A stretch of 64,000 nucleotides of DNA from Psychrobacter sanguinis (GTDB lineage Bacteria; Pseudomonadota; Gammaproteobacteria; Pseudomonadales; Moraxellaceae), in contig NZ_CP085990.1 in the NCBI RefSeq assembly GCF_020736705.1, forward strand, positions 868,001-932,000, given 5' to 3'. The notes beneath the pieces were generated by a model, which searched no databases, had not been told where the DNA came from, and worked only from the letters and a program-made list of their open reading frames with translations. Position numbers and translations under genes: made by a program. Positions 48,848 to 56,658 of the stretch are shown here, one piece after another. The number at the start of each line of letters is the position of its first letter. Position 1 is the first letter of the stretch.

Positions 48848-48856
48848 AGTAGTCAT
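48846..48856 (-). pseudogene. 2OG-Fe dioxygenase gene, 5' fragment (start codon) beyond the IS607-type element
   Basis: On the minus strand AAGGA precedes ATG 48856 by a short spacer, followed by ACT ACT CC up to the inferred GG/CC junction. Joined at the junction to 46892, it gives MTTPFYLKIGKL... and a continuous 214-residue protein (645 nt) ending at 46259. This is the only CC in the near upstream sequence that restores the frame under the GG-junction rule. Confidence 0.65.
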
Positions 48857-48961
48857 AATCATCCTTGTTTATAACTTATAGTTTGGATGATTATAATTAA
48901 AAAGACACAATAATGCTAATGCTAAAAATAAACCGATAAATCCTAAAAAAAAGACCAAAAA

Positions 48962-48994
48962 AAACCCAGTTAAAATAGACTATTTAACTGGGTT
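48962..48994 (-). terminator. Terminator of the enoyl-CoA hydratase gene
   Basis: AACCCAGTTAAA and TTTAACTGGGTT form a 12-pair stem; read on the minus strand it is followed by a T run. Confidence 0.8.
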
Positions 48995-49017
48995 ATTGCG
49001 TCTTAACAATCGCCTGC

Positions 49018-49844
49018 TTACTGCCCGGTCCACACCGCTTGTCGCTTCTCAAAAAAAGCATCAATGCCTTCTGCCACATCGTTCGTCATCATATTGTCCA
49101 CCATGACTTGGCTAGCATATTCATAAGCGTCCGGTAACTCCATACCCAACTGATTATAGAACATCTTTTTGCCCGTACTTGTGGCCACAGGAGATTTACT
49201 GAAATGGCATCAACCAGCTCCTGCAAGACGCTATCTAGCTGTTCAGGGTCGGCTACTCGATTAATCAAACCTTGTGCCGCTGCTGTCTCGGCATCGATAA
49301 ACTCGCCGGTAATTAGCATCTCAAACGCCTGTTTGGGTGACAGATTGCGACTGACTGCAACAGCAGGCGTGGAACAAAACAGTCCCACATTAATACCCGA
49401 TGTGGCAAACTTGGCGGTACGTGAGGCCACTGCCAAATCACACGCGGCCACCAATTGGCACCCTGCTGCGGTAGCAATGCCTTGTACTTTGGCAATGACA
49501 ACTTGTGGCATGCGGTTAATGGTCAGCATCATTTGACTACACTGGTTAAAAAGGGCCTGATGAAACTCTCTATCAGAATGGGCGCGCATCTCTTTAAGGT
49601 TATGACCCGCACAAAAGGCTTTACCTTCTCCCGCTATCACCACTACTCGAATGGATTTATCTTTAGCAATCTCATCAAGCGCTTTTTGCAGGGCCAAAAG
49701 GAGTGCCACAGATAAGGCATTAAATTGTTTGGGATTATTTAAAGTGAGGGTCACAACGCCACTGTTATCGTTACTGTCCTGTCTGATAAATAGCGGCGCG
49801 TCTGTCGTTACCACTGCTGTATTTGTTGAGGTTTCCTGCATCAT
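49018..49844 (-). pseudogene. Enoyl-CoA hydratase/isomerase family gene with a C-terminal frameshift
   Basis: Crotonase-fold protein: NPKQFNALSVALL, GEGKAFCAGHNLKEM (oxyanion hole), GIATAAGCQLVAACDLAVA and AAQGLINRVAD. The frame open from 49844 ends at 49089 with an unlikely tail after LVDAIS. One frame over, sequence continues from about 49200 as SKSPVATSTGKKMFYNQLG and on to a stop at 49018-49020 (ending FFEKRQAVWTGQ), the normal family C-terminus. So one base appears lost near 49200. It could be a true mutation or a base-call error. Confidence 0.85.
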
Positions 49845-49944
49845 ATATCATCCTTGATATGCTGTTTAAAATAAAAGAAGCCCCTTATAAAGTACAGGAT
49901 TTACAAATAAATTAAACCCCTATTTTTGATGACAGTTGAGTAGG

Positions 49945-50381
49945 CTATGAATGCTTGTCAAATAAAGAGGTCCAACGGTTAATGGCATATAACATATAAG
50001 GCCAAAAGCAGGTATTAATAATATCGTGGATACTCTCTGCTAAGTGATCACCAGTGATATTAGGATAATCAACTTTTAAGTCCAAATATTCACCCAATAA
50101 GGCAAAAAAGGTGGCCGCAAGTAGGCCTATATTCAGCCGAGTGACATATCTCTTAACGAAGGGTCTGCTGATTAATAGACTTAAGATAAAAACGCCGATA
50201 CCGACATAGATATGTAAGGCATCTCTCTCAAGCCCAGTAGCCTCAATGATCTGTATTTTAAATTGTTGAAAATCTGCCACTTTACCATCCAATATTCTGT
50301 CACCACTTAATCCATAAACGCTTAATATTAATAGATCCAAATATTAATAGATCCAAAGATTAATAAATCCAAAGGATTCAT
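49945..50381 (-). CDS. Small two-helix membrane protein with 16-bp repeats at its start (possibly switched off)
   Basis: The body (to TTG 50340, 131 residues) has two hydrophobic segments, IYVGIGVFILSLLIS and LLAATFFALLGEYL, and a C-terminal LAESIHDIINTCFWPYMLYAINRW. I do not recognise the family. The likely start is ATG 50381 (MNPLDLL), but three 16-bp repeats between it and the body put it out of frame, ending at a stop after 17 codons. One or four copies would be in frame. With three, only a weak TTG inside the repeat could start the body. No good ribosome binding site is seen at either. Confidence 0.6.
50326..50373. repeat. Three tandem 16-bp repeats inside a coding start
   Basis: Units TATTAATAGATCCAAA (50326-50341), the same (50342-50357), and a variant GATTAATAAATCCAAA (50358-50373), in perfect tandem. 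They lie 5 bases after the probable ATG 50381 (minus strand) of the 131-aa membrane protein. Confidence 0.92.
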
Positions 50382-50635
50382 AAAGTTAAGCGCGAACACA
50401 GTGAAATAGTATAGGACGACGATAAAAACGATGGGTTATGATTTGTTGATATTTTATATACTGATTCAGCGTTAAACGCTAAATGAAACAGTGCAATAAC
50501 ATAATGTAAGGTTATAAACCTCAGTTGCTAATCTCAGTCTCCAACCGAAATAGCAAACATTGAATCTAGCGATATGTTCCTTGAAAAATACCAAAAAATC
50601 GTTTTAAACGCGTGTTTAAACCTCTATTGATTAGG

Positions 50636-50838
50636 CAGGGCAATCGCACTATAGAAAATAGCCGCTTTAAATTAGGTTATCTAAATAAAATGTGTTAAAT
50701 AGTTAGAAACTATAACTAAAATATTTTTATGTATCTCGTATTTTTGTTATTTGCGATCGAAAATTGGTGGTAACATCTGTAAAAGGTCAATAATTAATTA
50801 AAATGTAGCTAAAATCGATTTGTAGTGCGATTGCCCTG
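50636..50838. mobile_element. 203-bp MITE-like element with 16-bp inverted ends and 11-bp direct repeats
   Basis: Ends CAGGGCAATCGCACTA (50636-50651) and the exact complement TAGTGCGATTGCCCTG (50823-50838). Perfect 11-bp direct repeats TATTGATTAGG lie immediately outside, at 50625-50635 and 50839-50849, as a target duplication would. No ORF inside. An 11-bp duplication fits some IS4-family members, so this may be a non-autonomous IS4 derivative. The right copy overlaps the end of the neighbouring IS. Confidence 0.82.
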
Positions 50839-50845
50839 TATTGAT

Positions 50846-51936
50846 TAGGACTTACGCAACAATCAGTCTAGGCGAGCGCAACTGCTCGCAGAGATAGTCA
50901 TCCAGCAAGCCATGTTTTAACTGATATACCGTTTTCTTTGTCTGCTTAGCAATACGGGTCAAACTTATCCAAACTAATATAGAACAGCAAATATGATTGC
51001 GCTGAATACGTGCTTTTCGACACTGATTAGACTCTATACCTGTTAATTGCTTAATCTCACGATGAAACTGCTCAATTTTCCAGCGTATGGCGCACACCTG
51101 TTGTACGTCATCACGATTTGTTTGAGTGGTGTCGTTGGTTACGACCCAATCCGTGCGGTGAGTACTCACCACAACCCGAAACAGTTGCACTTTATAGTGT
51201 TTAGGAAATTTATTGATCTTAATTAATTTGCCATTATCTTGTTCGGCCTCAGTCCATTGTAAAGCACTGACTGAGGTATAAGCGCGTTGCCCCTTAGAAT
51301 CATCAACCAAACGGTTGCTCTTAAGCGGACAGTAAAAGATTTTACCTAAACCATCAATGGTCAGCATGATATCTTTAGTGGCATACCAGCTGTCCATGAG
51401 CACCGTTTTAAATACCAATTGCTTGTACTCGATCGTGTGTCGTAACATATCTTCTAAATGATCAAGCTTGGTTTTACCATCGATGGCTTTGTCGTAAATA
51501 CGGTAGTCAATAACCCAATACTGCTGGGTATGCGGGTTAACGTAGATGCAGTTTACAAGACCAATGCCTTTAATTAATCGTTTAGCATTGCCACTATATT
51601 GGCGGTTGACCAGTTCTATCTTATGACTGTGATCTTTGTCTAATACGGTGTCATCAAAGAGCAAGTAACCCTCAGCATCGGCGACAATGTCTTGTTTAAC
51701 TTGTTCCCATACTAGACGAGGTTTGAGCTTGTCACCTTTAATATAACGGTTGATACGGTCATGACTGATGTTCTCAGGATGATGATCAGCATAGTTGGTG
51801 ATGGTGTAGTTTATCTGGCTCACCCATGAGATACTGGCAATAATCTAGTCGGGTTACTTTAGGCTTCTTCATGACTATTATGGTACTACGCTATGCTTTA
51901 GGTTGGCAATATATCTCTGGTTTTGCGTAAGTCCTA
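50846..51936 (-). mobile_element. IS701/IS4-like insertion sequence with 5-bp target duplication
   Basis: 1091 bp bounded by 14-bp inverted repeats TAGGACTTACGCAA (50846-50859) and TTGCGTAAGTCCTA (51923-51936), with direct repeats TTGAT at 50841-50845 and 51937-51941. It encodes one DDE transposase on the minus strand. Family naming is by transposase pattern only. Confidence 0.88.
50852..51872 (-). pseudogene. IS701/IS4-superfamily DDE transposase, N-terminal frameshift
   Basis: Main frame to a GTG at 51823 gives 323 residues: LLFDDTVLDKDHSHKIE (first Asp), TVLMDSWYATKDIML (second Asp), and CAIRWKIEQFHREIKQ with the Glu of an R-x3-E-type signature. Upstream, ATG 51872 starts MKKPKVTRLDYCQYLM in another frame; one extra G near 51825 separates the two. 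Without it the protein is about 339 residues. So the copy is probably inactive, unless translation starts at GTG. Confidence 0.82.
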
Positions 51937-51956
51937 TTGATATTAAATGATATTAA

Positions 51957-51989
51957 AAAACCGCGACTGCTACAGCGAATCGCGGTTTT
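51957..51989 (-). terminator. Terminator after hisH
   Basis: AAAACCGCGA (51957-51966) pairs with TCGCGGTTTT (51980-51989); on the minus strand a T run follows. The IS701-like element ends only 20 bases beyond it. Confidence 0.82.
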
Positions 51990-52030
51990 GACTTATTTGA
52001 CCTATTAAAAACTTAGCCCTTTCATAGCCC

Positions 52031-52666
52031 TTAAATAGTCCACTCAACAAAGTTCTTCAACAGTTGTAGCCCATCTTTATGGCTCTTTTCAGGGTGAAAC
52101 TGAGTGGCGAATAAATTGTCTTTGATGATACTGGCACAAAATGGCTGACCATACTCACAAATGGTGGCGGTTACCGAAGTGTCCTCAGGGGCACAGTAGT
52201 AACTGTGTACAAAATAAAAATGTGCATGCTCGTCGATGCCCTGCCACAGCGGATGTGTCGTATCCATGCCAGAAATAGTGTTCCAGCCCATGTGTGGAAT
52301 CTTAATCGGCGCACCCTGCTCATCGGTCCAATGCTCGTCAAACTTTTTGACTTGGCCAGGGATGATGTCTAAGCATTGGGTATGTTCAAACTCTAGTGAT
52401 TCAGTGAATAACGCCTGCATACCGACGCAAATCGCCATAACTGGCTTGTTAAATGCCGCTTCCTGTACTACCTCATCAATACCCTGCTCGCGCATTTGAG
52501 CCATGCAATCACGCATGGCCCCAACGCCTGGGAATACAATTTTGTCTGCCGCACGAATAATTTTGGCGTCATTGGTAATGGATACTTCGGCACCTACTGT
52601 GGATAATGCTTTGCCAGCAGAATGCAGGTTGCCCATACCGTAGTCTAAAAGTGCGATTTTGGTCAT
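52031..52666 (-). CDS. hisH: HisH, imidazole glycerol phosphate synthase glutaminase subunit
   Basis: Class I glutamine amidotransferase that supplies ammonia to HisF in histidine synthesis. 211 residues. [14 protein letters not shown] at the N-terminus, [11 protein letters not shown] oxyanion strand, catalytic Cys in [10 protein letters not shown], and His-Glu in [13 protein letters not shown]. It lies 3 bases after hisB on the same strand. Its partner hisF is not in the window. Confidence 0.96.
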   Translation of the reverse strand: MTKIALLDYGMGNLHSAGKALSTVGAEVSITNDAKIIRAADKIVFPGVGAMRDCMAQMREQGIDEVVQEAAFNKPVMAICVGMQALFTESLEFEHTQCLDIIPGQVKKFDEHWTDEQGAPIKIPHMGWNTISGMDTTHPLWQGIDEHAHFYFVHSYYCAPEDTSVTATICEYGQPFCASIIKDNLFATQFHPEKSHKDGLQLLKNFVEWTI

Positions 52667-52669
52667 AAC

Positions 52670-53326
52670 TTAAAGTGCCTCTTTGGTCGAAGGTAGCGTA
52701 TTTAACGCACGCTCATCATACTCACAAGCCATACGTAACGCACGAGCAAAGGCCTTAAAAGTACACTCGATTTGGTGATGACTGTTTTTACCTTTTAAGT
52801 TGTCTAAGTGTACCGTCATCCAAGCGTGGTTCACGAAACCAAAGAAGAATTCGCTAAATAGGTCTACGTCAAAAGAACCTACGTGTGAGCGGGTAAAAGG
52901 AATGTCCATGTGTAGACCAGGACGACCTGAAATATCTACCACAGCACGGGTCAAAGACTCATCAAGTGGGGCATAAAAGTGACCATAACGACGAATCCCT
53001 TTTTTATCACCCAACGCTTTGGCGAAAGCTTGACCTAAAGTAATACCGGTATCTTCCACACTGTGGTGGTCGTCGATATAGGTATCGCCGTTACAAGTGA
53101 TGTCTAAGTCAAAAAGTCCGTGACGCTTAATCTGATCTAACATATGATCAAGAAAAGGCACACCGGTATCGATTTTACCTTGTCCGGTCCCATCTAGATT
53201 GACCGTTACACGCACTTGAGTCTCCGCCGTATTACGCTCTACAGTGGCAGTGCGATTCGGACGATTGGCTGGGTTTGAATTTATTTCAGTAGTCATGGCA
53301 ATAGGGCTCACTAATAATTGGCTCAT
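52670..53326 (-). CDS. hisB: HisB, imidazoleglycerol-phosphate dehydratase
   Basis: Converts imidazoleglycerol phosphate to imidazoleacetol phosphate. Single-function type of 218 residues (no HAD phosphatase domain, unlike E. coli HisB). Metal motifs [10 protein letters not shown] and KNSHHQIE; also [19 protein letters not shown] and [13 protein letters not shown]. The start may be ATG 53326 or ATG 53296 (MTTEINS); neither has a strong binding site, and the shorter form is closer to family size. Confidence 0.96.
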   Translation of the reverse strand: MSQLLVSPIAMTTEINSNPANRPNRTATVERNTAETQVRVTVNLDGTGQGKIDTGVPFLDHMLDQIKRHGLFDLDITCNGDTYIDDHHSVEDTGITLGQAFAKALGDKKGIRRYGHFYAPLDESLTRAVVDISGRPGLHMDIPFTRSHVGSFDVDLFSEFFFGFVNHAWMTVHLDNLKGKNSHHQIECTFKAFARALRMACEYDERALNTLPSTKEAL

Positions 53327-53511
53327 TAAAAAAATAACAACAGGTAACTGCTAAATAGCATCAGAAACAACAAGCTTATCTTGATGATAGCAAACGCAAT
53401 ACTTTTAAGCCATATTTACAGCCTCTAAACCCTGATAGTTTGCTAAAATATTACTATTAATTGACTTTACCCATTTACTAAACTTTTTATTCACATTTTG
53501 GGATCGTAGAT

Positions 53512-53943
53512 ATGCCACTAGAAGCCGTTGCTATTAACTCTTTTGATACCCCTATTATGCGTGAGACCACTCATGACGATGAACTGCGTGAGCGTATCGG
53601 CAAGCTTTATACGGCAGACAATGCCAATCTTGGCGATTTGGTCGACAGTGATGCGGTGATAGCACTGTTTGAGACCGCTTTTAAACGCGGCAACTTGATG
53701 TATGTGGGCATGTTTAATGACAAGCCTATTGCAGCGATAGGCTGTTTTGATGATGGGCAAACCGATACCAAGCGTCTACAGTACCTAGCGATGCATCCTG
53801 AAAACGTTAACCGCGGTATCGATGCCAAGTTTATTAAGTTGGTATACGATAAAGAGGTTAAAAAAGGGGTTCGTCAGTTTATGCCAGTTGACGAACAAGT
53901 TCACCGTATCATGAACGAATATGAATTAATTCGGGTAAAATAA
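53512..53943 (+). CDS. Small GNAT-like protein, possibly PanZ/PanM-type
   Basis: 143 residues. A GNAT-like core is visible: LMYVGMFNDKPIAAIGCFDD (strand-turn-strand) then LQYLAMHPENVNRGIDAKFIKLVYD, where the usual acetyl-CoA R/Q-x-x-G-x-G/A loop is degenerate (NRGIDAKF). This resembles PanZ-like acetyl-CoA sensors that activate aspartate decarboxylase, but the match is by pattern only. It is monocistronic, upstream of tRNA-Phe. Confidence 0.65.
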   Translation: MPLEAVAINSFDTPIMRETTHDDELRERIGKLYTADNANLGDLVDSDAVIALFETAFKRGNLMYVGMFNDKPIAAIGCFDDGQTDTKRLQYLAMHPENVNRGIDAKFIKLVYDKEVKKGVRQFMPVDEQVHRIMNEYELIRVK

Positions 53944-54014
53944 CGGTTAATTCTGGAAATCTGTGCCTTTTTTCATTTTATTTCAGTTTTTTTGATTTAT
54001 TTTCTAAAAAAGGG

Positions 54015-54043
54015 TTGACAGACATCCAAATATTTAGTTTAAT
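54015..54043 (+). promoter_or_regulatory. Sigma-70-type promoter of tRNA-Phe
   Basis: TTGACA at 54015-54020 and TTTAAT at 54038-54043, spaced 17 bases, with start expected about 10 bases before the tRNA. A perfect -35 and near-consensus -10. Confidence 0.8.
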
Positions 54044-54060
54044 AGCGACCTCATAAAGAC

Positions 54061-54136
54061 GGCTCGATAGCTCAGTCGGTAGAGCAAAGGATTGAAAATC
54101 CTTGTGTCGGCAGTTCGATTCTGCCTCGAGCCACCA
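54061..54136 (+). tRNA. tRNA-Phe (GAA)
   Basis: 76 bases with CCA encoded. Acceptor GGCTCGA pairs with TCGAGCC; D arm AGCTCAGTCGGTAGAGC; anticodon stem AAGGATT-loop with anticodon GAA at 54094-54096; T arm with GTTCGATTC. All arms pair correctly. Confidence 0.97.
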
Positions 54137-54155
54137 TCTTTATAACGAATTCTAA

Positions 54156-54190
54156 AAACCTCAAACTAACTAGTTAGTTTGAGGTTTTTT
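54156..54190 (+). terminator. Terminator after tRNA-Phe
   Basis: AAACCTCAAACTAA ctag TTAGTTTGAGGTTT, a 14-pair perfect stem followed by a T run, 20 bases after the tRNA. Confidence 0.92.
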
Positions 54191-54410
54191 TTATGTGTTT
54201 TATTCTAAAGCCTGATTTATAGCTTATTAAGCTAAGCCTCGTCTATTAAACATTGCTCATTAAACCTATTTCTTTAAGCACTGCTCATCAAAAACGGCTC
54301 ATTAGCTAATAGAAGATATTAGGTTACAGAGTCCATATGTCACTGGTTGCCAACAGCCGTTATACTAAAATCAACTCCTAACCCTTACTATCTATAATGT
54401 GTGAGCTATT

Positions 54411-54911
54411 ATGCGTGAGTTCGATTACGACTTAGACTATAAAAACCTAAACCTCCGTGACCATCCAGAGCTATATCGAGTAGGACGCGGTGAGCAAGGC
54501 GTGCTATTGGTCGAGCCTTATAAGTCTGAAATTTTACCGCACTGGCGATTTGCGACCCCTGAGGTGGCTCAAGAGAGCAGTAACCTCATCTATCAAATGT
54601 TTTTGGATTATTTAGCCAACGATGACTTTGTTGGGGCCGATATGGCGCGTAAATTTTTGCAAATGGGCTATACTCGCTCACGACGCTACGCCAATCACAA
54701 AGGCGGTAAAAAATACAAAGGCCCCGTGCCTGATGACAAAAAAGGACAGAGCGGAGCGCATGGTCGGGAAGAGCTGCCTCGAGATGAAGAAGACCCTATC
54801 AAGGCGGAGTCAGCGCGTATTTTTAAGCAGAAATGGGATCTGTGCCGAGAAAATAAAACTTATTTGAAGATGAAAAAAGAACATCGTGACAAATATAAAA
54901 ACGTTACTTAA
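54411..54911 (+). CDS. DUF4385 family protein
   Basis: Soluble 166-residue protein with the DUF4385 pattern: an N-terminal FDYDLDYKNLNLRDHPELYRVGRGEQGVLLVEPYKSE-like block, LPHWRFATP, ARKFLQMGYTRSRRYANHKGGKKY, and a Lys-rich C-terminus (KQKWDLCRENKTYLKMKKEHR). The basic tail suggests nucleic-acid contact, but the function of the family is not known to me. No operon partner. Confidence 0.85.
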   Translation: MREFDYDLDYKNLNLRDHPELYRVGRGEQGVLLVEPYKSEILPHWRFATPEVAQESSNLIYQMFLDYLANDDFVGADMARKFLQMGYTRSRRYANHKGGKKYKGPVPDDKKGQSGAHGREELPRDEEDPIKAESARIFKQKWDLCRENKTYLKMKKEHRDKYKNVT

Positions 54912-55082
54912 GCCTTATACTGCTTTATTAAACGTTCTCTGCACGCTACTTATTGTTTATATTTACAACTTACTTTTCGCTCATATTGAAAAATAGAACT
55001 TATAAAAAGTACTTATAAACAGTATTTATAAACAGGGCTTATAAACCTCCCCTATTACTAATAATAAAAACTTGAGATCTTT

Positions 55083-55775
55083 ATGAACACTTTGGAAAAA
55101 AAACTCCTTATATTCGATTTTGACGGAACCTTAATCGACAGCGTCCCTGACTTGGCGCAAGCGGTCAATGATATGTTAACGGTATTGGGTAAATCGACGT
55201 ACCCAGTCGACACCATTCGCAATTGGGTAGGAAATGGTTCACGCTTACTGGTAGAGCGTGCTTTGGTTGGCGATATAGAGGTCGTAGAGGGTCAATTAAG
55301 CCAAGATGAGGCTGATCAAGCCGAACAGGTATTCTTCGACACCTACGCCAAAATAAGCGGCCAAAATACAGTGGCCTACCCTAATGTCGATGCAGGGCTA
55401 AAGCAATTAAAACAAGCGGGTTTTACCTTGGCACTGGTCACCAACAAACCCATACGCTTTGTGCCTAAGATTTTGAAATCTTTCGGTTGGCAGGATATTT
55501 TCTCTGAAGTGTTGGGCGGTGACAGCCTACCGGTGAAAAAACCAGACCCCGAGCCGTTACATCATGTTTGTAAGGCGTTAGGGTTCAGTGCCGATGAAGC
55601 CATCATGATTGGCGACTCCAAGAATGATATTTTGGCTGGTCAAAACGCCAATATTGACACATTGGGCCTGTCTTACGGTTATAATTACGGCCAAGATATT
55701 CGCGAGCTCAATCCAACTGCAGCATTTGATGATTTTCAAAGCTTGGTGGATTGGGTAATAACAAACTATGCTTAG
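55083..55775 (+). CDS. gph: Phosphoglycolate phosphatase (HAD family)
   Basis: HAD phosphatase of 230 residues removing phosphate from 2-phosphoglycolate. Motif I LIFDFDGTLIDSVPDLA, helical cap with VGNGSRLLVERAL, motif II LVTNKP, motif III Lys in VKKPDPEPLHHV, and motif IV MIGDSKNDILAGQNA. The cap sequence and length match Gph. Followed by a methyltransferase gene about 110 bases downstream on the same strand. Confidence 0.92.
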   Translation: MNTLEKKLLIFDFDGTLIDSVPDLAQAVNDMLTVLGKSTYPVDTIRNWVGNGSRLLVERALVGDIEVVEGQLSQDEADQAEQVFFDTYAKISGQNTVAYPNVDAGLKQLKQAGFTLALVTNKPIRFVPKILKSFGWQDIFSEVLGGDSLPVKKPDPEPLHHVCKALGFSADEAIMIGDSKNDILAGQNANIDTLGLSYGYNYGQDIRELNPTAAFDDFQSLVDWVITNYA

Positions 55776-55885
55776 CTGCAGTAGGTGATAATTAAGGCGG
55801 CTAATCTAGCTTATTTGGCCTTCTATTCAATGCACTATACAACCTACTAGCTAACACTTTACTTTTTAACCTCTAAGGTAACACC

Positions 55886-56494
55886 ATGACCCACACCCCT
55901 CCTGCTGACTTACTCGAAAAAGCCAAACACTGGCGTAATGACATCGCATTTACTCAAGACGTGTTGGGCACACCGATGCACTTTAGCACCACTTGGGGAA
56001 TTTTCTCGCCTGAAAAACTGGATGCCGGTAGCTTAATGCTGCTCGACCATGTCGACTTTCAAGTCGATGATGATTCGATAGATTTAGGCTGTGGTTATGG
56101 GGTGCTGGGTATGACGGCAGCAAGAGAGTGCCCACAAGGTCAACACACTTTAATTGACAAAGATTTTATGGCAGTAGAGTATGCGCGCCGTAACTGTGAG
56201 AAGAATGGGCTGACCAATGTCGACGTGCATCTATCAAATGGCTTTAATCATGTCGATCCTAACAAAGACTTCAGTTTGGTTATGTCGAACCTGCCTGCTA
56301 AAGTGGGTAAAGAGCAACATTATCTCTATCTACTAGACGCCTATAGCAAAATGCGTACCGGCGGCCGCTTTTATGTGGTGACCATCAATGGTCTACGCCA
56401 ATTCATGAAACGTGCTTTTACCGAAGTCTTTGGTAACGCTGATAAAGTAAAACAAGGCAAAACCTATACCATTACTCGCGCGATTAAAGAGTAA
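55886..56494 (+). CDS. Class I methyltransferase, small RsmC-like domain
   Basis: 202 residues, one SAM-binding domain. SAM motif DLGCGYGVLGMTAA, acidic LIDKDFMAVEYARRNCE, and MSNLPAKVGKEQ at the motif IV place where RsmC-type N-methylases have NPPF. The domain corresponds to the C-terminal half of RsmC (16S rRNA G1207 methylase), but the changed motif (NLPA) makes the target uncertain. AAGGT precedes ATG 55886. Confidence 0.85.
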   Translation: MTHTPPADLLEKAKHWRNDIAFTQDVLGTPMHFSTTWGIFSPEKLDAGSLMLLDHVDFQVDDDSIDLGCGYGVLGMTAARECPQGQHTLIDKDFMAVEYARRNCEKNGLTNVDVHLSNGFNHVDPNKDFSLVMSNLPAKVGKEQHYLYLLDAYSKMRTGGRFYVVTINGLRQFMKRAFTEVFGNADKVKQGKTYTITRAIKE

Positions 56495-56535
56495 TCGAAA
56501 GACAAAAAACAAATATATAAATAAAAAACTCAGAT

Positions 56536-56574
56536 AAAAAAAGCCCCTTAATCATTGAATAAGGGGCTTTTTTT
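56536..56574. terminator. Bidirectional terminator between methyltransferase and lptG
   Basis: AAAAAGCCCCTTA and TAAGGGGCTTTTT, 13 pairs with A and T tracts, between convergent genes. Confidence 0.9.
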
Positions 56575-56658
56575 ATTACGATTGTCTAAGGCTATTTTGT
56601 TTAAGTCGGCTTTGTTTATAGGTTGCCTAAATAGCCTTCACCTTTAATCTGAGCACGA

